This document shows positions 1-6,241 of a stretch of DNA of 6,728 bases, piece after piece. Below the pieces are notes generated by a model. The model had not been told where the DNA came from, did no database searches, and saw only the letters and a program-made list of their open reading frames with translations. Made by a program: the position numbers and the translations under genes. Positions within the stretch are counted from its first letter, which is position 1, and every line of letters starts with the position of its first letter. The DNA is from Micrococcales bacterium (lineage in GTDB: Bacteria; Actinomycetota; Actinomycetes; S36-B12; UBA5976), in assembly GCA_024640585.1 (NCBI GenBank), contig JAHEEQ010000078.1, positions 1-6,728 on the forward strand, given 5' to 3'.

Positions 1-145
1 GATTTCACTGGCTTGGCCCACTTCCCCAGATGGCTTAACACAAACCGCAATCGCAGGTTTTGGCCTTGGAGTTATTGGGAATCTTCACCTGACTCGTCGA
101 GCTCGGAAACTTGGCCTTCAGGTTCAGGGTCGCTTTCCAAGATAG
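1..145 (+). CDS. C-terminal end of a probable membrane protein (transporter-like), 5' end outside window
   Basis: Frame 2 of the plus strand is open from the window edge to a TAG stop at 143-145, giving about 47 residues. A glycine- and alanine-rich hydrophobic stretch (around AIAGFGLGVIGN) is followed by a strongly basic tail (LTRRARKLG, ending QGRFPR). A last membrane helix plus a positive cytoplasmic tail is what a major-facilitator-type transporter often ends with, and transporter genes are found beside DUF3027 genes in other actinobacteria. The product class is inference, because no diagnostic motif falls within the visible part. The gene would converge on the DUF3027 gene and overlap its last 74 nt. 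The alternative is that this is a chance open frame antisense to the acidic DUF3027 tail, with 1-71 being intergenic. Confidence 0.4.
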   Translation, partial: ISLAWPTSPDGLTQTAIAGFGLGVIGNLHLTRRARKLGLQVQGRFPR

Positions 146-896
146 CCACTTCAACTTCTTCTGAAATATTCTGTTCAACATCGCCTGTTCTAAAGTCGTA
201 CTCATCAACCGCTAGCTCATCAATCACAAGTTCTGCAACTGGTGTACTTTGAGTTTCAACAACTGTTTGTGAATGTGCACCACATCCGTGATCCATTGAA
301 ACAATTCGTCCGTCTGATGGTGAAATTGCATTTGCACAAACACCAAACGCCTGACCAAGAGTTCCACCGATAGTAACAAGCCAGCCGCAACTTGAACACG
401 GCAAATCTGCATAACGAGCAATTGCAGCACGTGGACCATTTTCACCTTCACGCCACCGATCAACTGCATCATCAACACCAAGTGGTGAAAGCACCCGTTC
501 GCGTCCAAGACCAACTGACCAACCAGATGGTGTCAACGGTTCTGCTAAATCAAGTTCTTCAACACTTGCATATCCCGGTGTTAATCGCGGATCATCTTTT
601 GGTGTTGCAATCAAATCGCCTGGAGATAAATCTCCCGGTTGAATTCTTTCTGACCAAGGAACCCAAGCTTTTGCAACTAACGCCGCGTCGCCTGGTTCTA
701 ACCAAACTTCGTTAACTGTGTTTAGTTCTTTGTGAAGACTTACAGACCAATGCCAACCAACATATCCTGGATGTGTTGAATTGAACTCAATTACTTTGAA
801 ATCTTCCAAAGTTTTTTCATTTATCAATTCGCCGATTTCGTCAGCTGGAGCAATTTCGAGAACAGCTTTGCGTGCGATATCAATTACGTTTGCCAT
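72..896 (-). CDS. DUF3027-like actinobacterial protein with a Cys-rich putative metal site
   Basis: The product is 274 residues and of unknown function; it resembles the DUF3027 family, which is largely confined to Actinobacteria. Residues about 1-210 form the conserved-looking core, with WSERIQPGDLSPGDL near 81-95. A cysteine/histidine cluster follows: C167 and C170 (CSSC), C187, H203, C205 and H208, laid out like a zinc ribbon. Residues about 215-274 form a low-complexity, strongly acidic tail (many E and D, ending ESGEDSQ) that is probably disordered. There is no signal peptide or membrane segment, so it should be cytoplasmic. The start at 896 is supported by an AAAGGA ribosome site about 6 nt upstream and by a TAATG overlap with the preceding gene's stop, suggesting coupled translation. 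Metal binding is inferred from residue spacing only. Confidence 0.8.
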   Translation of the reverse strand: MANVIDIARKAVLEIAPADEIGELINEKTLEDFKVIEFNSTHPGYVGWHWSVSLHKELNTVNEVWLEPGDAALVAKAWVPWSERIQPGDLSPGDLIATPKDDPRLTPGYASVEELDLAEPLTPSGWSVGLGRERVLSPLGVDDAVDRWREGENGPRAAIARYADLPCSSCGWLVTIGGTLGQAFGVCANAISPSDGRIVSMDHGCGAHSQTVVETQSTPVAELVIDELAVDEYDFRTGDVEQNISEEVEVAILESDPEPEGQVSELDESGEDSQ

Positions 897-1117
897 TAAA
901 TTCCTTTAAATGATTGGACGGCGCGAGTTCTTGCCCGGCTAGCCGCCCAAATTCCAATAATTATGCAAACGAGTCCAGCGCCAGTCAGCATGGACAGGGC
1001 CCACCAGGCGGATGCGAGGTGGCCGCCAAATACCAGCGGGCTCATTGCGATAAGACTGAGAACCAAGCCAAGTGCTGTGAGCACTGCGCCGACCTTCAAG
1101 ATGCGATCTGGGTTCAT
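896..1117 (-). CDS. small two-helix membrane protein, DUF2530-like
   Basis: This 73-residue protein has two clear hydrophobic helices, about residues 9-31 (VGAVLTALGLVLSLIAMSPL) and 37-58 (WWALSMLTGAGLVCIIIGIW). A basic tail follows (SRARTRAVQSFKG), placing the C-terminus in the cytoplasm by the positive-inside rule. Size, topology and adjacency to a DUF3027 gene match the actinobacterial DUF2530 family; the family call rests on this pattern and not on a search. The start is supported by an AGGTAGG ribosome site about 8 nt upstream. The stop codon shares one base with the ATG of the DUF3027 gene (TAATG), so the two are very likely one transcript. Function is unknown. Confidence 0.75.
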   Translation of the reverse strand: MNPDRILKVGAVLTALGLVLSLIAMSPLVFGGHLASAWWALSMLTGAGLVCIIIGIWAASRARTRAVQSFKGI

Positions 1118-1179
1118 AGTTAAAGCCTACCTGTGCATAGATTTAAATGATTCAGGTTTGCCCGCTACCCTTTGCACAT

Positions 1180-1192
1180 CTGCACAGTGCAG
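1180..1192. repeat. perfect 6-bp palindrome in the cold-shock gene leader
   Basis: CTGCAC, one central A, then GTGCAG: an exact inverted repeat 33 nt upstream of the cold-shock ATG and just downstream of the candidate -10 at 1166. It contains one of two direct TGCACA copies (1173-1178 and 1181-1186). The inverse hexamer TGTGCA occurs at 1132-1137, near the other end of the intergenic region. It could be an operator for a dimeric regulator; the 1-nt centre makes an RNA hairpin with the full stem unlikely. No regulator can be named. Confidence 0.45.
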
Positions 1193-1214
1193 CACCCCCA
1201 GTGGGGCGAATACC

Positions 1215-1220
1215 AGGAGG
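1215..1220 (+). promoter_or_regulatory. consensus ribosome binding site of the cold-shock gene (decides the start)
   Basis: AGGAGG lies 5 nt before the ATG at 1226. This exact Shine-Dalgarno sequence, together with the protein beginning MPTGKVKWF as cold-shock proteins do, rules out the upstream in-frame ATG at 1172. It is the strongest ribosome site seen in the window, in keeping with a highly expressed gene. Confidence 0.9.
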
Positions 1221-1225
1221 GCGCC

Positions 1226-1609
1226 ATGCCTACCGGCAAAGTTAAATGGTTCAAAGTTGAGCAAGGTTTCGGATTCATCGCCGACGACGAGGGTGGCGAT
1301 GTCTTCGTACATGCTTCCGCACTCCCTGAAGGCACAGCATCACTTAAGCCAGGTCAACGCGTGGAGTTTGGCATTGCTGACGGCAAGCGAGGCCCTCAGG
1401 CACTGTCACTTCGAATTTTGGATCCACGTCCATCAGTTGTAAAAGGCAACCGCAAGGCGGCTGAGACTTTAGCAATTCAGTTGGAAGACGTAATTGTCTT
1501 ACTCGACAAAGTTGCGGGAGATTTAAAACAAGGCCGGTACCCTGCAGATTCACATGCAACCAAGATTGCTTCAATCTTGCGTGCGACTGCTGATGATCTA
1601 GACGTTTAG
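1226..1609 (+). CDS. cold-shock-domain protein with actinobacterial C-terminal extension (CspB/CspD type)
   Basis: The protein is 127 residues. The cold-shock domain spans residues 1-68: GKVKWF at 4-9, the RNP1-type motif GFGFI at 14-18, the RNP2-type motif DVFVH at 25-29, then [18 protein letters not shown]. This is a single-stranded RNA/DNA-binding OB fold, usually an RNA chaperone acting in the cytoplasm. Typical stand-alone Csp proteins are about 67-70 residues; here about 58 more follow, mostly predicted helical, with a KQGRYP motif at 101-106 and an ATADDLDV end. The same kind of extension, including a GRYP segment, occurs in longer mycobacterial and Streptomyces cold-shock proteins (known to me from family knowledge). 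The gene stands alone on the plus strand, divergent from the DUF2530-like gene and overlapping the HAD stop codon by 4 nt. Confidence 0.93.
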   Translation: MPTGKVKWFKVEQGFGFIADDEGGDVFVHASALPEGTASLKPGQRVEFGIADGKRGPQALSLRILDPRPSVVKGNRKAAETLAIQLEDVIVLLDKVAGDLKQGRYPADSHATKIASILRATADDLDV

Positions 1610-2250
1610 TTGCGGTGGGCAATTGCCTGCGATTGATAATTATGCAACCACGCTGGGAATTCTTCGAGAGATTCTAGAACCACATCAGGTTCTGCCTCTC
1701 GAAGAATTCCTTCGTTTATAGCGCCAGTTGGTACCACAACCGAAACAGCACTTGCAGATCTAGCGGCTAATACGTCGCCCGGATGATCGCCAACATAGAT
1801 GTGTGCATTTTCATGTCGAAGTGCATCGCCTTTGTGTTCTGCGAATAAGTAGCCGTGGACTGCCTCAACGCTCAAACCAGCCACTTCAATCACGCGTCGT
1901 GCGAAGTCTTCCTTCTTTGCGCTAACCACAACTACGCGACCATTTAGCTCGTGCACCGCTTCGATTGCATCCTTTGCGCCAATCATTGGCTTCGTTTTTG
2001 GAATACCGAATTCGCCATAGTGGTCGCGGTATTCATCTAATAGCTGTTCGTATGCATAATCTGGTAGCCACATAGGAAAAACTTGGTCAAGTGGCAATCC
2101 AATTGTGACTAGTGCGTCTTGTCGAGAGATTTGTACACCATGAATATGGCAAACATGCACAAGTGAATCAACAATGCCTTCAGATGAATCAACCAATGTC
2201 ATGTCGAGATCAAACCCAACTACTAGTTGATTAAAACCTTCGGCGCTCAT
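1606..2250 (-). CDS. HAD-family hydrolase (phosphoglycolate-phosphatase-like)
   Basis: The product is 214 residues, the usual size for a HAD phosphatase with a C1 helical cap. Motif I is DLDMT with nucleophile D14 and acid/base D16. Motif II is S110 at the end of the VVVVS strand. The motif III lysine is most likely K140 (AEHKGDAL). Motif IV is GDHPGD with D155 and D159 for Mg2+. Cap residues are about 22-95. It should be a cytoplasmic Mg2+-dependent phosphatase; the substrate cannot be read from the sequence. It starts 17 nt after the amylase stop, so it may be the last gene of the sugar operon, but in other actinobacteria HAD genes of this type sit beside the cold-shock gene, so the link to sugar use may be incidental. 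Its ribosome site (AGGGAG) is 13 nt from the ATG, with a small hairpin between. It overlaps the convergent cold-shock gene by 4 nt and carries a long hairpin sequence at codons 181-199. Confidence 0.9.
   Translation of the reverse strand: MSAEGFNQLVVGFDLDMTLVDSSEGIVDSLVHVCHIHGVQISRQDALVTIGLPLDQVFPMWLPDYAYEQLLDEYRDHYGEFGIPKTKPMIGAKDAIEAVHELNGRVVVVSAKKEDFARRVIEVAGLSVEAVHGYLFAEHKGDALRHENAHIYVGDHPGDVLAARSASAVSVVVPTGAINEGILREAEPDVVLESLEEFPAWLHNYQSQAIAHRN
1656..1710 (+). terminator. long hairpin embedded in the HAD gene, probable terminator of the cold-shock gene
   Basis: GGAATTCTTCGAGAG at 1656-1670 is the exact reverse complement of 1696-1710. Inside the 25 nt between the arms a second stem forms: AGAACC (1676-1681) with GGTTCT (1688-1693) around a 6-nt loop. 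In the cold-shock transcript this starts 46 nt after the stop codon, and on that strand the stem is followed by T-rich sequence (TTCGTTTAT). On the minus strand no T tract follows, so a plus-strand terminator is the better reading. The whole element is antisense to HAD codons 181-199. Terminator function is inference; the repeat itself is exact. Confidence 0.55.
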
Positions 2251-2263
2251 AGCCGAAAGGCTA
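2250..2263 (-). promoter_or_regulatory. small hairpin between ribosome site and start codon of the HAD gene
   Basis: On the minus strand TAGCC-TTTC-GGCTA forms a 5-bp stem with a 4-nt loop. It lies directly after the only good ribosome site (AGGGAG, 2264-2269, overlapping the amylase stop codon), and its last stem base is the A of the HAD ATG. Unfolded, ribosome site and ATG are 13 nt apart, which is too far; folded, they come much closer. This could tune HAD translation. A five-base-pair stem is short enough to be chance. Confidence 0.3.
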
Positions 2264-2267
2264 CTCC

Positions 2268-4436
2268 CTATTCAACAGAAACGTCGTTGTAATTCACAGA
2301 AATGATTTGACCGCCAGAAATTTTTCCGTCATATGTGCGCGCAATCACAGCAAACTGCATTGAAGTATTGCCATCCCATACCCAAGGATCAAGTACAAAA
2401 CGATATGTTGGATTATCGTCGGTTCCAATTACTTCCCAGGTGTCTCCTTCATTTGCTCTTGCAAGGAAGGTCACAACTAGTGGAGTTTTAGCGGTTGTAC
2501 CTGCAACCAAGATTGGCGCTTGGGCCAAGGCATCACTCTTTGCCTTCAATGTCAAAACAGGTGCAGCTGTTGGAATAGTCAGTGTATTTACAGCACGCAA
2601 GACAATTGCCTTTCGTGCAGGAATAGTCACTTGAAGAACTGATTTTGCATTCGAATTGAAAGTCGCAGTTGATCCAAATACTCCAGTAAAAGCACTTGAT
2701 TTTGTAGAGACAGGAATCTTTACTGTTTTTGCAACAGTTGCGTTGTTTGCAACAACTAAATACTCACGGTTGTTAATTGAATCCATTCGCGACCAAGCTG
2801 CGACGTGTGCATCACCGTACCTTGTGATGTTCGCACCGCTTACGAATCCTGGATTTGCAGCTCGGAAAGCCTGCAAAGCGCGAATGTGAACCGAAAGTGG
2901 ATGGTTTTCTTCGGCAAAAGTCAACAACGATCCGGTTCCAATTGCCTTTGCACCAATTCTTTTCAACTTTTGCCAAGCAGTAATTTCCGTCGGGAACATA
3001 TCTTGCCTTGCAAATTCATTTGTTCCCGTACTTGTTAGACCAACTTCATCACCGTAGTAAACAACTGGCGCACCACGCATGAAGAACAAAATCGAATCGG
3101 CAAGTTTTACTCGGTTCAATAATTTTGTACCAGTTTCATTCGTCCACTTATCAACCTGAGAAGTTCCGCGGCCCATATCGTGGTTACCTAAAAATGTCGT
3201 CAACCCATAGGCGTTACGGACTATTTCTGTTTGATTTCCAGTATTGAAATAGTCGTCATACTTAAATCCATATGTGAGGGCAGATCCTGCGCGGTATCCA
3301 GAAGCAAATTTCGTGATGCTTGCCTGCATTGGAAAATCCAACAGTGATTCCATTTGGTACTTACGCATCATGAACGAAAGGTCTGTTGCTGATGTCATCC
3401 AAGCTTCACCAAAAACAGTTAGTTGGCCCTTTCCAACTTCTTCGCCTGCAGCGTTGATTGCTGGAACCCACCTGTCAAAGAATTCTTTGTTGACGTGCTT
3501 TGCAGTATCAATTCGGAAACCGTCTATGCCAAAGCGGGTCACCCAAGAGGCGTAAACATCAGATAGACCTTCTACAACCACTGGATTTTCGGTCATCAAA
3601 TCATCTAGGCCGTAGAAATCACCCATCATCGCACAAGGTCCATTAGCCCAACCACAAGAGTTTGCATCGCCACGATTGTGATAGCTAGTTATGTCTTGTA
3701 AGAAATCAGGATGGCGTTTTGCATTCTTCGAATCAGAAGCAATGTACGGTTCACGCGGGAAAGAAACAACTGGATCTAGTAGCGGAAAACAATTCTCTTC
3801 GCCAATTGATGTGCAAGTTGTTTCAAAACCAGCCTTTTCACTAATTGTGAAATCGTTACCCGCAGCGTCTTTGTATGGATGGGCTCCAAGAGTGATGAAA
3901 CCGTTTTGAGTATCGTCGTATGCAATCACGTCTGCAGTGTGATTCAAAACAATATCCATGATTACTTTGATGCCAAGTTCGTGGGCGCGATCTACGAAAT
4001 TTTGGAAATCTGCTTCACTCCCTAGATGTGGATCGACAGTCGTGAAATCCAATCCCCAATACCCGTGATAACCCCTGAGGTCGTTTACCACTGGAGGTGT
4101 AATCCAAATTGCAGTAAATCCAAGTCGCGAAATTCGATCTAAGTTCTCTTCCAAACCGATGAAGTCACCACCGTGATAGGCAGCTACTTCGTCTGGAAAG
4201 AAACCTTGTTGATTTGGACCTGAGCCATAGTCATTGTCTTCGTTGCCATTTGCGTATCTATCAGTGAATACAAAGTAAGTCGCATCATTTGCATTAACTG
4301 GACGTGGCATGGAAGTTTCCGCGCGTAAATCAGCTGTTACTTGATCTAATGTGCCTATCACTACAGCACTAGATGGAAGTAACGATGCACCAATAGCTAA
4401 CATTGCAATTAATGCAATCAATAACCGCTTTGTCAT
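2268..4436 (-). CDS. secreted GH13 alpha-amylase with extra C-terminal beta domain
   Basis: The product is 722 residues and hydrolyses alpha-1,4 bonds of starch or glycogen outside the cell. It begins with a signal peptide: MTKR, then a hydrophobic core at about 5-20, with a likely signal peptidase I site after SSA (residue 24); no lipobox is present. The GH13 barrel spans about 50-520, with all four conserved regions: DIVLNH (161-166), GFRIDTAKH with nucleophile D310, FGEAW with acid/base E344, and FLGNHD with D420. Four cysteines (C208, C216, C261, C268) lie in the barrel and could form disulfides, fitting export. A beta domain follows at about 520-615, then about 100 residues (620-722) that look like an Ig-like beta sandwich. 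The start overlaps the upstream stop (ATGA), with GGAG 6 nt before it. The exact subfamily is not determined; a maltogenic variant is possible. Confidence 0.93.
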   Translation of the reverse strand: MTKRLLIALIAMLAIGASLLPSSAVVIGTLDQVTADLRAETSMPRPVNANDATYFVFTDRYANGNEDNDYGSGPNQQGFFPDEVAAYHGGDFIGLEENLDRISRLGFTAIWITPPVVNDLRGYHGYWGLDFTTVDPHLGSEADFQNFVDRAHELGIKVIMDIVLNHTADVIAYDDTQNGFITLGAHPYKDAAGNDFTISEKAGFETTCTSIGEENCFPLLDPVVSFPREPYIASDSKNAKRHPDFLQDITSYHNRGDANSCGWANGPCAMMGDFYGLDDLMTENPVVVEGLSDVYASWVTRFGIDGFRIDTAKHVNKEFFDRWVPAINAAGEEVGKGQLTVFGEAWMTSATDLSFMMRKYQMESLLDFPMQASITKFASGYRAGSALTYGFKYDDYFNTGNQTEIVRNAYGLTTFLGNHDMGRGTSQVDKWTNETGTKLLNRVKLADSILFFMRGAPVVYYGDEVGLTSTGTNEFARQDMFPTEITAWQKLKRIGAKAIGTGSLLTFAEENHPLSVHIRALQAFRAANPGFVSGANITRYGDAHVAAWSRMDSINNREYLVVANNATVAKTVKIPVSTKSSAFTGVFGSTATFNSNAKSVLQVTIPARKAIVLRAVNTLTIPTAAPVLTLKAKSDALAQAPILVAGTTAKTPLVVTFLARANEGDTWEVIGTDDNPTYRFVLDPWVWDGNTSMQFAVIARTYDGKISGGQIISVNYNDVSVE

Positions 4437-6241
4437 TTAACACTCCAAATTCCGAATCCAGCTTCTGGGATTGACACATTGCCATCGGTTGAAAGTTTTG
4501 CACCACCTAAGAGCTGCTCAAACTTTTCAATCGATGATTTTTGTAAATCAATATGAATATTTTCTACTTTGTTTCTACTTACTGCAACTAAAAGGCGTTC
4601 AGCAGGGGTTTCTCGTAGGTAAGCAATGAAATCATCTGAGATTTCAATCCAACGTAGCCCTCCATCAACCAATGCTTCATTTGCTTTACGAAGCGAAATC
4701 AGTTGTTTGTAGTGTTCAAAAGTCTCTTTGTCCCATTTGTCTTGATTGTCCCAAGGGAAAGTTGTGCGAGCGTCTTCTCCCCAAAGGCCTTCTGCTCCGA
4801 TTTCATCACCTTGGAAAATCATGGGAGTGCCTGGAAGTGTCATTAAAAGTGTGGCAGCGACATGATGACGTTCTCTGCCAACTACAGAACGAATTCGGGC
4901 AGTGTCATGGCTATCGAGAAGCGACCAGCTGTAAAGGTATGAGCGCCAAGGCATTCTGGAAGAAAATGACTTGATGCTATTGACCATATTGCCGCCAGTG
5001 AAAGATGGAACGTTGGTTGGAAGACCAAGCCATTTTCCATCGTAACTTTCACTTACTAGCCAATTCCAAACCGGTTTCATGAATGCTGCGTAATTCATGG
5101 ATCCATGCCAACCATCACCATCAAGGTCTGGTCCTGCATCGTGAAAATGTTCTGCAATGAGAAGTTTGTCGTCGCCTTCGTCTTCCATTGCATGGCGAGT
5201 GATTCGAGCAACATCGTGTGTGAAATCAACTTCGCCTTGACGTCCACTCATATTTGCAACATCCACTCGCCAACCATCCATATTGAATGGTTCACGTAAC
5301 CATTTACGAATAATTGAATCGTGTTCGGAAATCAAAATCTCTTTTAACGAATCGGACTTGTAATTGAATTTTGGAAGCGAACTAACACCAAGCCAAGTTG
5401 CGTAACCATCTTTGTAAGATGGGTTGAAAGTATAAAAATCACTAAAGATTGGATGACCTTCAAGCGCTTTTAAGAACCATTCATGTTTTGCCCCAGAGTG
5501 ATTCAAAGTTATGTCGCCCATGACCCGAATATTTCGGCTGTGTGCAGTTTTGCAAAGATTTTCAAAAGCCTCGTCGCCACCAAGCAATGGATCGATGTGA
5601 TCAAAAGTGCTTGCGTCATAACGATGCGTAGATTTTCCAGGGAAAAACGGGGTGAAATAAATAACGTTTGCGCCAAGCTCTTCTAGGTGTCCCAATCGAT
5701 CAGCTGCGCCCCAGAGATCGCCGCCAAACCATTCTTTACCGGTGTTTGGAGAACGCCCTTCTGGGTGCATATCCCATTCCCGGGGAACCACCCAATCTGG
5801 TGCTTCTGTGATTTTTCCAGATTTTGCAAAACGATCTGGAAACACTTGATAAACCACCGCTGATTTCGACCACTCTGGAGGGAGGGATGCAGTTGAAAGA
5901 GCAAAGTCGCTTGCATCGCTCACATCAAAGTCAAACCAACCCTCAGCGTTTAACCAACCGTAACCAACATTTCCGCCAGCGAGTCCCCAGCGATAATGGC
6001 TACGACGGTTTAAAACTGGAAGTTTTGCAACCCACCAAGTTTCTACAGCATTCTTCGTCTCAATGGCTGCTTCAACTACACGTGGTTCACCGTCATGAAC
6101 TGTGCGTAAAACAACTTGCTCTGGTTGAACTTCATTAGAAATTCGAATTCGAATTTCAACATCTTCACCAGGTTGCGGAGCAGGATTCGACACATATAAA
6201 GCGGAACCATCATGATGAATCCACTTGGTGTTAAAACTCAT
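4433..6241 (-). CDS. cytoplasmic GH13 glycosidase (neopullulanase/cyclomaltodextrinase/alpha-glucosidase-like)
   Basis: The product is 602 residues with no signal peptide, so it acts inside the cell on imported maltodextrins. An N-terminal beta domain (about 1-120) resembles the CBM34-type domain of neopullulanases and cyclomaltodextrinases. The barrel spans about 127-510, with region I DITLNH (243-248), region II GWRVDVANM with nucleophile D327, region III AEHFHD with acid/base E364, and region IV LDSHD with D446. A GDGWHGSMNY stretch follows region III, as in actinobacterial intracellular GH13 enzymes. Residues about 515-602 form the C-terminal beta domain. Both ends are ATGA overlaps (with the permease upstream and amylase downstream). 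The ribosome site is poor: AAGGG abuts the ATG directly, so initiation probably depends on ribosomes finishing the permease. Whether it releases glucose, maltose or panose cannot be told from the sequence. Confidence 0.9.
   Translation of the reverse strand: MSFNTKWIHHDGSALYVSNPAPQPGEDVEIRIRISNEVQPEQVVLRTVHDGEPRVVEAAIETKNAVETWWVAKLPVLNRRSHYRWGLAGGNVGYGWLNAEGWFDFDVSDASDFALSTASLPPEWSKSAVVYQVFPDRFAKSGKITEAPDWVVPREWDMHPEGRSPNTGKEWFGGDLWGAADRLGHLEELGANVIYFTPFFPGKSTHRYDASTFDHIDPLLGGDEAFENLCKTAHSRNIRVMGDITLNHSGAKHEWFLKALEGHPIFSDFYTFNPSYKDGYATWLGVSSLPKFNYKSDSLKEILISEHDSIIRKWLREPFNMDGWRVDVANMSGRQGEVDFTHDVARITRHAMEDEGDDKLLIAEHFHDAGPDLDGDGWHGSMNYAAFMKPVWNWLVSESYDGKWLGLPTNVPSFTGGNMVNSIKSFSSRMPWRSYLYSWSLLDSHDTARIRSVVGRERHHVAATLLMTLPGTPMIFQGDEIGAEGLWGEDARTTFPWDNQDKWDKETFEHYKQLISLRKANEALVDGGLRWIEISDDFIAYLRETPAERLLVAVSRNKVENIHIDLQKSSIEKFEQLLGGAKLSTDGNVSIPEAGFGIWSVK

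Larger units (their letters stand above)
1118..1225. promoter_or_regulatory. divergent promoter region between DUF2530-like gene and cold-shock gene
   Basis: This 108 bp stretch separates two divergently read genes, so it must hold the promoters for both unless the minus-strand pair is expressed from elsewhere. On the plus strand two hexamers fit the actinobacterial -10 pattern TANNNT: TAGATT at 1138-1143 and TACCCT at 1166-1171. No convincing -35 is seen for either. The first would give a leader of roughly 75 nt, the second roughly 48 nt. On the minus strand the AT-rich patch at 1139-1149 (TTTAAAT core) is the only plausible -10 area. The region also carries three TGCACA/TGTGCA hexamers and a 13 bp palindrome, listed separately. 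Confidence 0.4.

Noticed and set aside
42..60. AAACC/GGTTT inverted repeat with a GC/GC inner stem, a possible terminator downstream of the DUF3027-like gene
   Set aside because: The stem has a bulged base, is short and AT-rich, and has no good T tract on the minus strand. It also lies in the probable coding tail of the plus-strand gene.
392..715. 107-residue plus-strand open frame opposite the DUF3027-like gene
   Set aside because: The translation is rich in H, Q and L with no recognisable domain. It is the antisense shadow of a gene with supported start, ribosome site and family features.
1172..1225. Upstream in-frame ATG that would add 18 residues to the cold-shock protein
   Set aside because: The AGGAGG site lies inside this stretch, and the family begins at the GKVKWF segment, so the ATG at 1226 is the start.
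963..1442. 159-residue plus-strand frame spanning the DUF2530-like gene, the intergenic region and the start of the cold-shock gene
   Set aside because: It overlaps the cold-shock gene in a different frame, has no ribosome site, and its composition (S, P, T, A rich) is that of a shadow frame.
5683..5916. 77-residue minus-strand frame within the cytoplasmic GH13 gene
   Set aside because: It is an out-of-frame shadow of the catalytic barrel region with no ribosome site or domain.
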